From Patescibacteria group bacterium (GTDB lineage Bacteria > Patescibacteriota > Minisyncoccia > Phycocordibacterales > UBA1006), in contig JAGQMP010000036.1 in assembly GCA_020428585.1 (NCBI GenBank), forward strand, positions 1 to 16,981: a stretch of DNA of 16,981 nucleotides, in the 5' to 3' direction. A model generated the notes under the pieces. The model was given only the letters and a program-made list of their open reading frames with translations. It ran no database searches and had not been told where the DNA came from. The position numbers and the translations under genes were made by a program. Positions 6,892 through 13,929 of the stretch are shown piece after piece; the first letter of the stretch is position 1, and the number at the start of each line of letters is the position of its first letter.

Positions 6892-7839
6892 TTCGAGCGG
6901 CTTTGATCCTTGTTTCGGTTGCATGCCCTCAATTGGCAAGCGCACAAAGAAGGTCGTCCCCTTCCCTTCCTCTGATTCAAACCTGATTGAACCGCCGACC
7001 TCTTCGATCACGGCCTTGATAATGTAGAGGCCGAGACCGGTACCCGTCGTGTCTTGAGCCTTTACGTTATCGGCACGGAAGAGTTTGGTAAAGATCTGAT
7101 CACGCTGATCATCGGGGATGCCGTAGCCGGTGTCCTCGACCTCGATGTTCAGCCAGGTGTCGTCAGCATACACGCGGACGGTGACGGTACCTTCGGGGGT
7201 GTATTTAAGCGCATTTGAAATCAGGTTTTGGAACACCATGCCAAGGAGGTTCGGATCGGTCAGGTAACGATCAGGAGCCCGCGCATCGTCGGTGACAAGC
7301 GACACCTTGCGATCCTTGGCGAGAACGCCGACGTCTCTGATAACGTCCTGAAGAACTTTTTTGACATCAAGCTCGACGGGTTCAACGGCAAAGGTGCCGA
7401 GTTCAATCCTCGACACATTAAGGAGGGCATTCACCAGGTCGATCATGCGTTCGGTCGCCAGGCGAACCTCGTTGAGGTAATCTTCTTGGGTGTCTGACAG
7501 ACCTTTTTTATCGTCGGTCAAAAGCATTTCGGTATACCAACTGATCGCCGTCAGCGGGGTTCGCAACTGGTGGCTGGCAAGAGACACGAATTCAGTCTTG
7601 GCTTTGTCGACCTGCTGTTCCTTGGTGATGTCGCGGAACACCTCGACCGCGCCGATCAGTTCCCCGCCCACGGCCATAGGGGAAACCGAAATGGCGACGG
7701 GAAATCTGGTGCCGTCTTTTCTGACGTATTCAATATCGCGCTGTTGGTTAAGAACCTCTTGGCGGGCTTTGAGGGTCTTGGCCATCGGCCGCTCGTCTTC
7801 AATAATCAATATACGTTTGTGAGATTTTTTAGCGACCAT
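6886..7839 (-). CDS. Soluble sensor histidine kinase with a response-regulator stub at its N terminus
   Basis: A 317-residue cytoplasmic kinase with no membrane segment. Residues 8-24 (KRILIIEDERPMAKTLK) look like the first strand and acidic pocket (E14, D15) of a receiver domain, but the rest of a receiver, including the phospho-acceptor Asp, is missing. Residues about 35-75 are the second half of a PAS domain (YVRKDGTRFPVAISVSP through EVFRDITKE). The kinase core is complete: phospho-accepting H90 in SLASHQLRTPL, N box NLISNALKYTP (205-215), G1 DTGYGIP (236-242) and G2 TGTGLGLYI (265-273). It would autophosphorylate and pass phosphate to a response regulator not found here. The join looks like an in-frame deletion between a receiver gene and a PAS kinase gene. 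A TATACT with an upstream TG (7862-7870 region, minus strand) may be the promoter. Catalytic integrity suggests it still works; its signal is unknown. Confidence 0.85.
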   Translation of the reverse strand: MVAKKSHKRILIIEDERPMAKTLKARQEVLNQQRDIEYVRKDGTRFPVAISVSPMAVGGELIGAVEVFRDITKEQQVDKAKTEFVSLASHQLRTPLTAISWYTEMLLTDDKKGLSDTQEDYLNEVRLATERMIDLVNALLNVSRIELGTFAVEPVELDVKKVLQDVIRDVGVLAKDRKVSLVTDDARAPDRYLTDPNLLGMVFQNLISNALKYTPEGTVTVRVYADDTWLNIEVEDTGYGIPDDQRDQIFTKLFRADNVKAQDTTGTGLGLYIIKAVIEEVGGSIRFESEEGKGTTFFVRLPIEGMQPKQGSKPLES

Positions 7840-7861
7840 ACAAGCTTGTGTGTACCGACAA

Positions 7862-7870
7862 AGTATACCA
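7862..7870 (-). promoter_or_regulatory. Putative extended -10 promoter of the histidine kinase gene
   Basis: On the minus strand TGG precedes TATACT (7862-7867), an extended -10 element, about 22 bases before the ATG. No good -35 is visible. Confidence 0.4.
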
Positions 7871-7899
7871 AGAAATCAATCCCAAGGACACCAAAAATA

Positions 7900-7925
7900 A
7901 AAACACCTCCGTACGGAAGTGTTTT
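7900..7925 (-). terminator. Terminator of the Tyr-rich exported protein gene
   Basis: An 11-bp inverted repeat (7900-7910 with 7915-7925) around a GTAC loop. On the minus-strand RNA all positions pair (one G-U), while the plus-strand RNA has a mismatch, so it is best suited to the leftward gene that stops at 7929. Ts follow the stem on that strand. Confidence 0.75.
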
Positions 7926-7928
7926 TTG

Positions 7929-8648
7929 TTAGTCAGTTTCGAAGTGCTTGATGCTGCCGCATTCAAGACGCTCGTCATTGCTGTTGTCTTCATATTCAAC
8001 ACAAATGGTGAAGTAGTAGTCTCGGTTGCCTTGGAGTCCGTTGACGTCTTCCGCATAATCATCAGATCCATCGAGATCAGAGTCAACACGTTCAGTCTCG
8101 AAATCATCATCTTCTTGATCGTCACGGACATCATCATAGGTATCGTAGTCATCTTCAACATCTCGCACCATGTCTTCATCTTGTCCGTACACAAAGAATA
8201 CAATACCGTTGTGGAAATCATTCATATCAACCTCACCGTTCAGTTCGGCTGAATTATTATCGACATTATCAGCGCTGCGGGTCGTAACGTCGGGCTTGTC
8301 TCCATTGTTGTAGTTATAATAGTAATCATAACCACTCGTCGGGGCATAACCGTACGGGCTGTAGTAATTGTTGTAATTATATCCGTAGCCACTGTAGTTC
8401 GTGTACCCCGGATACTGTTGCAACTGAGCAATCAATTGATTCAAGAGGTCGATCAATGCTGATTGATCATAGCCGCCATAGTAGGGGGTCATGCCATAGG
8501 TAGAACCACCGTAATAGCCATTGTTGTAGTAGGTATACGGTGACGGATCAACGGTGTAGTATTGGGCCGATGCAGTAGAGGCTGTCAAAAAACCAGCCGT
8601 CGTAAGCACGGTAACCGTGAGAATTTTTGAAAAAAGTGAAGATTTCAT
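7929..8648 (-). CDS. Exported Tyr/Asn/Gly-rich protein with acidic Fn3-like C-terminal domain
   Basis: A 239-residue secreted protein. Residues 1-28 are a signal peptide ending in STASA, with cleavage before Q29. Residues 30-113 are low complexity and hold 26 Tyr, with many Gly and Asn, broken by one amphipathic helix (63-79, LIDLLNQLIAQLQQY). Residues about 117-239 resemble the Fn3-like surface domains common in Parcubacteria: a TTRSADNVDNNSAELNGEV start, a FFVYG strand and a final YYFTICVEYED strand. C216 and C230 may form a disulfide. An insertion rich in Asp/Glu (about 157-200) lies inside that domain. It is probably exposed on or outside the cell; adhesion or envelope roles are possible but not shown. 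It has its own terminator and a plausible promoter. Function not established. Confidence 0.82.
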   Translation of the reverse strand: MKSSLFSKILTVTVLTTAGFLTASTASAQYYTVDPSPYTYYNNGYYGGSTYGMTPYYGGYDQSALIDLLNQLIAQLQQYPGYTNYSGYGYNYNNYYSPYGYAPTSGYDYYYNYNNGDKPDVTTRSADNVDNNSAELNGEVDMNDFHNGIVFFVYGQDEDMVRDVEDDYDTYDDVRDDQEDDDFETERVDSDLDGSDDYAEDVNGLQGNRDYYFTICVEYEDNSNDERLECGSIKHFETD

Positions 8649-8681
8649 AAAGAATAAGTAATTATTGGTACGTGGTTAACG

Positions 8682-8709
8682 TAGATACATTAAACCAAAA
8701 AACAAACAA
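8682..8709 (-). promoter_or_regulatory. Putative promoter of the Tyr-rich exported protein gene
   Basis: On the minus strand TTGTTT (8704-8709), 16 bases, then TATCTA (8682-8687). The leader would be roughly 27 bases. The surrounding A-rich tract makes the -35 match less certain. Confidence 0.4.
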
Positions 8710-8763
8710 AAAACAAGTTTTTCTTGTTGCCTATCCACAACTTCAGTTTTTATAGCGGTGAGG

Positions 8764-8769
8764 TATAGT
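8764..8769 (+). promoter_or_regulatory. -10 element giving a leaderless tsaD transcript
   Basis: TATAGT ends seven bases before the A of the preferred tsaD ATG at 8776, which would place the transcription start on the start codon. This supports the ATG over the upstream GTG at 8758. Confidence 0.45.
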
Positions 8770-8775
8770 GCAGTC

Positions 8776-9975
8776 ATGTATATCCTTGGTATCGAAACCA
8801 GCTGCGATGAGACGGCTCTCTCAATCGTAATAACCGACGATACGGTCGCAAAATCAGATAGCCCGAACTTCAGGGTTCTATCAAATTTGGTGATTTCACA
8901 AATCAACGTACACGCACCCTATGGGGGTGTCTTCCCTGCTCTTGCCAAACGTGAACATACAAAAAATCTCGTACCGTTACTTGAAACTGCGCTCAAAGAA
9001 TCAGACCTCTATATTGAAGGGATAAAAGAACTCGACCAAACGGTGAAGAATAGCATAGCAGAGATCCTCGAACGTGAACCTGAACTGGCGACGGCTTTGA
9101 TTGACCTCTTTTCACGAGCCAAAATTCCCGCTATCGATGTGATTCTGGTCACCAATGGACCTGGTCTTGAACCGGCCCTCTGGGTGGGCGTTAATTTTGC
9201 ACGGGCTTTGTCAATCTTGACTCATGCCAACATCGTCCCGGTAAACCACATGGAAGGTCACGTAACCTCGATCCTAGTAAAGGATGATTACCTGAATCAG
9301 AATGAAGCCCTCTATCCCGCAAACGAATTCATTTTCCCGATGATTTCGCTCTTGGTGTCGGGTGGACATACCCAATTAGTCTTGGTCCGTGATTGGGGCG
9401 ACTACGAAATTATCGGCGAAACGATTGATGACGCGGTGGGTGAAGCCTTCGACAAGGTTGCCCGTATGCTAGGTATGGAGTATCCCGGCGGGCCCAAGGT
9501 ATCAAAAGCCGCAATGAAAGGACAAGCAAACGACGAGGTATCGCTTCCCCGCCCCATGATTCATTCAGGTGACCTTCGGTTTTCTTTTTCAGGTCTTAAA
9601 ACGGCGGTGAGGTATTTGATCGAAGATCTCAAGGCCCGCCATGGCGAGGATCTCGACAATCAACTGATTGCTGACATTGCCCTTGAATTTGAACAATCGG
9701 TAACCGAGGTCCTCGTTGCAAAGACGACGGCCGCCATCGATACCTACGGTGCACAAGGTTTGATCGTAGCTGGTGGAGTGTCTGCCAACCGACGGATCGC
9801 GGCTGCTATGCAAACCCTGGCTGATGAACGTGGTATTCCCCTCTATTTGCCCGAGAAAACGCTCTGCGGTGATAATAGTTTGATGATCACGGTGGCTGGA
9901 TTTATGAACTGGTCCGCCAATAACAAAACCACCCCCGAGGAAGAGGTGGTTGCCGTTGGTAATTTGCGATTTTAA
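8776..9975 (+). CDS. tsaD: tRNA N6-adenosine threonylcarbamoyltransferase TsaD
   Basis: TsaD transfers the threonylcarbamoyl group to A37 of tRNAs that read ANN codons, working with TsaB and TsaE. From the ATG at 8776 the protein has 399 residues and begins MYILGIETSCDETA, the typical TsaD start. A GTG at 8758 would add only six residues and would leave the -10 box inside the gene. Conserved elements: metal ligands H158 and H162 in VNHMEGH, VSGGHTQLVL (194-203), DDAVGEAFDKVARMLG (218-233), FSFSGLKTAV (269-278), VAGGVSANRR (331-340) and D366 in CGDNSLMI. It is longer than the usual 330-345 residues because of a helical segment at about 78-117, before the IDVILVTNGPGLEPALWVG motif. Its stop overlaps that of the convergent gene by the four bases TTAA. 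Assignment is firm. Confidence 0.96.
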   Translation: MYILGIETSCDETALSIVITDDTVAKSDSPNFRVLSNLVISQINVHAPYGGVFPALAKREHTKNLVPLLETALKESDLYIEGIKELDQTVKNSIAEILEREPELATALIDLFSRAKIPAIDVILVTNGPGLEPALWVGVNFARALSILTHANIVPVNHMEGHVTSILVKDDYLNQNEALYPANEFIFPMISLLVSGGHTQLVLVRDWGDYEIIGETIDDAVGEAFDKVARMLGMEYPGGPKVSKAAMKGQANDEVSLPRPMIHSGDLRFSFSGLKTAVRYLIEDLKARHGEDLDNQLIADIALEFEQSVTEVLVAKTTAAIDTYGAQGLIVAGGVSANRRIAAAMQTLADERGIPLYLPEKTLCGDNSLMITVAGFMNWSANNKTTPEEEVVAVGNLRF

Positions 9976-10397
9976 CGATCCATAGGTAAATACTTAGGAT
10001 TTAAAGAAATATAACCCTTCCAATCAACCTTAATATATCCTGACCAGGCTCGATTAATTAAATAAAGTTCGTCTTGAGAAAAGATCTTTGGATGGAAAAG
10101 AAAATGACGCTTGGGTCTTCTGTTTCGAAAGAAACCCTCCCAAGACAAACAACTTCCAATTGAGCTTGCTAGATGCCATTTACCTTCGTCCTTAGGAAGT
10201 TCATAATCATAGCAAAGTACAATATGATTTTGTATCTTTTCTTTAATCTCCTTAGGAAGAAGATCTTCTAATATAGATAATAATGGAATTATTGCATTTT
10301 CTATACCCTCCTGATATTTTCTATGGGCTTCGAAAAAAATATTTATTTGATTCGTAGTTTCAGAACTAAATTGCTCCATAATCTTGTTAGGTTTCAT
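9972..10397 (-). CDS. Hypothetical protein, AT-rich, convergent with tsaD
   Basis: A 141-residue soluble protein that I do not recognise. The N-terminal half is helical (about 8-62) and rich in Glu, Lys and Ile. The second half has aromatic and basic patches, including GKWHLASS, SWEGFF, RNRRPKRHFLF and NRAWSGYIKVDWKGYISLNP. No signal peptide or membrane segment is seen. The ATG at 10397 is the first start; a second Met follows at residue 7. No ribosome binding site is evident. One sampled 60-base stretch has only 27% G+C, well below the adjoining tsaD and valS, pointing to recent acquisition. It sits alone between two rightward housekeeping genes, read against them, and its TAA shares TTAA with the tsaD stop. 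Coding status is supported by length and composition of the protein; function unknown. Confidence 0.72.
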   Translation of the reverse strand: MKPNKIMEQFSSETTNQINIFFEAHRKYQEGIENAIIPLLSILEDLLPKEIKEKIQNHIVLCYDYELPKDEGKWHLASSIGSCLSWEGFFRNRRPKRHFLFHPKIFSQDELYLINRAWSGYIKVDWKGYISLNPKYLPMDR

Positions 10398-10465
10398 TAT
10401 TTTTCAGTTTTGTGTTTTTTAAAATTAAATCATAAATAAAATAAATTACAATATATTATTCTTCC

Positions 10466-10493
10466 TTCAAAAATAAGGCTCCTATGCTACGAT
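10466..10493 (+). promoter_or_regulatory. Putative extended -10 promoter of valS (near-leaderless)
   Basis: TTCAAA (10466-10471), 16 bases, then TACGAT (10488-10493) preceded by TGC, an extended -10. Only seven bases lie between the -10 box and the ATG, so the transcript would start at or just before the start codon. Confidence 0.45.
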
Positions 10494-10500
10494 ACAAATC

Positions 10501-13233
10501 ATGAACGAGAAATTTTTGAGCCCCTATAACCCTACGGATACCGAAGATAAGATCTACCAGATGTGGGAACAATCTGGGTTCTTTAATCCTGACGAAATGA
10601 TCAAGGCGGGCTTGACCGATGCGCAAGCAGAAACCTTCTCGATCGTCCTCCCTCCCCCAAATGTGACCGGTCAATTACACCTTGGGCATTCATTCGAGGA
10701 CGCAACCCAAGACGCCATGATACGTTTTCACCGAATGTTAGGAAAACGAACCTTGTGGATGCCAGGTACTGATCACGCGGCGATCGCAACCCAATCTAAA
10801 TTCGAAAAAGAACTCTACAAGAAAGAGAAAAAATCACGGCACGATTATTCTCGTGAAGAATTTTTCAGCATGATCGAGGAATTTGCTTTAAGCAATCAAT
10901 CAACCATTCTTTCGCAACTGCGAAAAATGGGAGCATCCCTCGATTGGGATCGTTTGTGTTTTACCCTCGATGAACAAAGAAAAGAAGCTGTCTTTGAAGC
11001 CTTTAAACAAATGTATGAGGCTGGTTTAGTGTACCGAAAAGAGCGAGTCGTAAACTGGGACGTAAAAGGTCAGACGACGATCTCTGACGATGAAATTGTT
11101 CGGGAAGATCGAATATCAACAATGTATACGTTTAAATATTCACACGACTGCCCTATCGAGATTGCTTCGACCCGTCCCGAGACGAAACTCGGCGACACCG
11201 CCATCGCCGTGCATCCCGATGGAAGGTGGAAATCATACATTGGCAAGGAGTATTCATTTGAATTTGCTGGTGAATCGGTCACAGTGACAGTGATTGGTGA
11301 CAAAGACGTCGATCCTGAATTCGGTACCGGGGCTCTTGGTGTTACCCCAGCGCATTCATTTACCGATTGGGACATGGCGCAAAGACATGACCTTCCCTTG
11401 AAACAAATTATCAACGAATACGGAAAGATGATGGTGGGTATGGAAGGGGTGAAGGGTGAGAAAGTAGAAAAAGCCCGAGAAGCCGTCGTTGCCTGGCTTC
11501 GTGATCAGAAACTATTCATCGATGAAGAAGACGTAGCACAAAGCATCGCGACCGCTGAACGAACGGGTGGTATCATCGAGCCGCTGCCTAAGATGCAGTG
11601 GTGGATTAACGTACAGAGCACCTTCTCCTACCCTCACGACAGCCTCAAGGGTATTAAAAAAGGTCAAAAGGTTTCTCTGAAAGATTTAATGCTACATGTG
11701 GTTGAATCAGGGCAAGTGACCATCATGCCCGAGCGTTTTGATAAGAGTTATCGACACTGGATAGAAAACTTACGAGATTGGAACATCTCGAGGCAGATAT
11801 TTTTCGGCCACCAGGTGCCAGTGTGGTACGACAAGGATGGAAATCTAAATCTACCTGAAGAAAAAACTGTATATTTTGTACGTCATGGCGAATCGGAAGA
11901 TAACGTCGCTCAACTTTTTGGAAGACCGGATTCACCGCTTACCGATTTGGGAAGAGAGCAAGCACGCGAGTCAGGAAAAAAACTAAAATCCGAAGAAATT
12001 ACAAAAATTTATACTTCACCTTATCCTCGCGCCATAGAGACTGCAAATATCATTGCAAAAGAGATAGGGTACCAAGGTGAAATAGCTATCCTTGAAGACC
12101 TTCATGAAATCGATCAAGGTAACCTCGCGGGAACTCCTCTACTACCTAAAAACGAACGGTTACCGAACGTTTTCAAAAAAGGTGAATCTCACAAAGATTT
12201 CATTGCAAGAATCAATCGAATAAAAGAATTTATTAAAAATGAAGCAGAAGAAAATAGTCTTTTTGTCTCACATACTGGTTTTTCGACATGTTTCTTTTCA
12301 GTCTTAAACGGAAAAGAAAGCATTGAAGATCTAACTTACGCTGACGAACATCAACATTTCCAAAATGGAGAAGTACGATCAAAGACCTTCATCATCGAAC
12401 CAAAAGAAAATGGTTTAATCCAAGACGAAGACACCCTCGACACCTGGTTCTCATCAGGATTATGGTCATTTTCGACCCTCGGTTGGCCTGAAAAAACCAA
12501 AGATCTCGAAGATTATCATCCGACGAGCCTCCTCAATCCTGGGTACGAAATTCTGCCATTATGGGTGTCTCGAATGATTTTATTCTCAACCTTCTTGGTA
12601 GGTGAGATTCCTTTTGAAACGGTCTATATCCATGGAATGCTCAGGGATAAAGACGGACGGAAATTCAGCAAATCATTAAACAATGGTATTGACCCTCTTG
12701 AAGTTATCGATCAATACGGGACAGACGCCCTCCGTATGGCTTTGATTATCGGGGTGACCCCAGGCCAAGATATGAGTTTCGACCTTCAAAAGGTAAAAGC
12801 CTACAGTAAGTTTGCAAATAAACTATGGAACATTGCCAGGTTTATCATCACCGAAACTGAATCGGTCGCTATAAATAATGCCCCTATGTATTCATCAAGG
12901 GATCAGGAACTGCTCGGTCAACAAAAAGCTCTGATCGAAGAAATAACCAAAGAGATGAACGAACACAAGCTCTATCTCGTAGCTGAAAAACTCTACCACT
13001 ACGTTTGGCATACGCTAGCTGACGAGATCCTCGAAGAATCAAAAACTATTTTTGAAACCGGTAGTCAGGAAGACATCACCTCACGCAGGCGCTTCCTCTA
13101 CGAGACCCTCCTCACGATGCTTAAAACCCTTCACCCCTTCATGCCATTTGTCACCGAAGAAATTTGGCAAAGTATGCAAAAACCAGAAAGCGAACGTGAT
13201 ATACTGATGACATCGCTATGGCCAATCTTATAA
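10501..13233 (+). CDS. valS: Valyl-tRNA synthetase with an inserted histidine-phosphatase domain
   Basis: The enzyme charges tRNA-Val with valine. It has class I hallmarks: PPNVTGQLHLGHS (52-64, HIGH motif), the CP1 editing domain (about 190-330, with STRPET and DPEFGTGALGVTPAH), GHQVPVWYD (436-444), DTLDTWFSSGLW (644-655), and KFSKS (721-725, KMSKS motif). Between GHQVPVWYD and DTLDTWFSS lies a foreign segment, about 452-634. It is a histidine phosphatase with intact active-site residues: R461 and H462 in FVRHGES, R510 in SPYPRAIETA, E536 and H591 in VSHTGF. The insert has 38% G+C against 50% in its flanks. The anticodon-binding domain (about 770-905) ends at SLWPIL, with no C-terminal coiled-coil arm, so without the insert the protein would be only about 730 residues. 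The gene overlaps the next one by 16 bases. Synthetase call firm; the role of the phosphatase is unknown. Confidence 0.95.
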   Translation: MNEKFLSPYNPTDTEDKIYQMWEQSGFFNPDEMIKAGLTDAQAETFSIVLPPPNVTGQLHLGHSFEDATQDAMIRFHRMLGKRTLWMPGTDHAAIATQSKFEKELYKKEKKSRHDYSREEFFSMIEEFALSNQSTILSQLRKMGASLDWDRLCFTLDEQRKEAVFEAFKQMYEAGLVYRKERVVNWDVKGQTTISDDEIVREDRISTMYTFKYSHDCPIEIASTRPETKLGDTAIAVHPDGRWKSYIGKEYSFEFAGESVTVTVIGDKDVDPEFGTGALGVTPAHSFTDWDMAQRHDLPLKQIINEYGKMMVGMEGVKGEKVEKAREAVVAWLRDQKLFIDEEDVAQSIATAERTGGIIEPLPKMQWWINVQSTFSYPHDSLKGIKKGQKVSLKDLMLHVVESGQVTIMPERFDKSYRHWIENLRDWNISRQIFFGHQVPVWYDKDGNLNLPEEKTVYFVRHGESEDNVAQLFGRPDSPLTDLGREQARESGKKLKSEEITKIYTSPYPRAIETANIIAKEIGYQGEIAILEDLHEIDQGNLAGTPLLPKNERLPNVFKKGESHKDFIARINRIKEFIKNEAEENSLFVSHTGFSTCFFSVLNGKESIEDLTYADEHQHFQNGEVRSKTFIIEPKENGLIQDEDTLDTWFSSGLWSFSTLGWPEKTKDLEDYHPTSLLNPGYEILPLWVSRMILFSTFLVGEIPFETVYIHGMLRDKDGRKFSKSLNNGIDPLEVIDQYGTDALRMALIIGVTPGQDMSFDLQKVKAYSKFANKLWNIARFIITETESVAINNAPMYSSRDQELLGQQKALIEEITKEMNEHKLYLVAEKLYHYVWHTLADEILEESKTIFETGSQEDITSRRRFLYETLLTMLKTLHPFMPFVTEEIWQSMQKPESERDILMTSLWPIL
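11854..12402 (+). other. Histidine-phosphatase domain insertion within valS (in frame)
   Basis: This marks the coding segment for residues about 452-634 of ValRS. It carries the RHG motif, the second Arg, the acidic residue and the second His of the phosphoglycerate-mutase-like superfamily. By hand count 205 of 540 bases in 11881-12420 are G or C, against 151 of 300 in nearby flanks. There is no stop, frameshift or internal promoter evident, so it is made as part of one chain. Domain borders are approximate. Confidence 0.85.
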
Positions 13234-13910
13234 CAACCGACGTCCTTTGGGTGGTCCTCGTAACCGGGATCGTGCCAACCGTGCTGTGGTTGTTTTTTTG
13301 GTTGCGCGAAGACCGTTTTAACCCTGAACCACGTGGCCTCTTGATCTTGACCTTTATTGCTGGTGCCTTGTCGGTATTCTTGGTCTTACCCCTCGAAGGT
13401 ATCGTCAAGGACCTTGGCATCATGGGCACTCATCGGGTGTTTATCTTTGCCGCAGCTGAAGAACTGGTAAAATTTTTGGTAGTATTTGTGATCGCCTTTC
13501 GGTCGCGATACCTTGACGAGCCAGTTGACTACGCTGTGTATTTGATCACCGGGGCCATTGGATTCGCTGCTGCTGAAAACGTCATGTTCTTGTTGCAGCC
13601 CGCCTTGCAACAAGATATTTCGTTCATTATTGAAACCGGGACCCTGCGATTCCTGGGTGCATCAATCCTCCACAGCGTCCTGGCCGCTATTTTAGGCCTT
13701 TGCCTTGGCTTTGTCTTCTATAAGAGCCGTAGGACTAAAATAGTGTTTGGTTTTCTGGGCCTTGGTATTGCGATTATATTGCACACCATTTTCAACTCCT
13801 TTATAATCAAATACGTAGAGATTAACGGCCTCCTCACCCTCGGCATTTTATGGATAGTAACCCTTGTTATTATCGCAATGTTTGAACGAGTTAGGCGCGT
13901 TAACCACTAA
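13218..13910 (+). CDS. PrsW-family intramembrane protease
   Basis: A 230-residue membrane protein with about seven or eight hydrophobic segments (for example 8-28, 40-58, 75-95, 105-125, 146-168, 175-195, 204-222). PrsW-family signature residues are present: E81-E82-x-x-K85 in AAAEELVKF, E120-N121 in GFAAAEN, H152 in SILHSVLAA, and H189-x-x-x-N193 in LHTIFNS. The family comprises membrane-embedded metal-dependent proteases; Bacillus PrsW cuts an anti-sigma factor. The substrate here is unknown. The ATG lies inside the last codons of valS (16-base overlap), so the two are co-transcribed and probably translationally coupled, though no functional link is obvious. No ribosome binding site is seen, consistent with coupling. 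Family call is strong, substrate and orthology open. Confidence 0.88.
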   Translation: MANLITTDVLWVVLVTGIVPTVLWLFFWLREDRFNPEPRGLLILTFIAGALSVFLVLPLEGIVKDLGIMGTHRVFIFAAAEELVKFLVVFVIAFRSRYLDEPVDYAVYLITGAIGFAAAENVMFLLQPALQQDISFIIETGTLRFLGASILHSVLAAILGLCLGFVFYKSRRTKIVFGFLGLGIAIILHTIFNSFIIKYVEINGLLTLGILWIVTLVIIAMFERVRRVNH

Positions 13911-13914
13911 CCCG

Positions 13915-13923
13915 TGCTATACT
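13915..13923 (+). promoter_or_regulatory. Extended -10 promoter giving a leaderless hsp20 transcript
   Basis: TGC followed by TATACT (13918-13923), an extended -10 element, ends seven bases before the A of the ATG at 13930. Transcription would start on the start codon. No -35 box is convincing. No CIRCE-like inverted repeat was seen. Confidence 0.5.
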
Positions 13924-13929
13924 ATCACC

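Noticed and set aside
7840..7849. Palindrome ACAAGCTTGT just before the histidine kinase ATG
   Set aside because: Ten bases, unrepeated, with no adjacent regulator; not enough to call an operator.
7848..8252. Plus-strand frame of 134 codons opposite the Tyr-rich protein
   Set aside because: Shadow of the acidic coding region: antisense of Asp/Glu codons gives a run of Ile/Val. No start signal.
8731..8739. CTATCCACA, one base off a DnaA box
   Set aside because: A single imperfect site with no cluster, no dnaA/dnaN and no origin-like layout; most likely chance.
8758..8775. GTG start for tsaD six codons upstream
   Set aside because: TsaD proteins normally begin as M-x-I-L-G-I-E-T-S-C-D, matching the ATG at 8776, and the -10 box lies between the two.
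13864..13929. N-terminal extension of hsp20 by 22 codons
   Set aside because: It would start from a TTG inside the protease gene and include the hsp20 promoter; the ATG at 13930 fits better.
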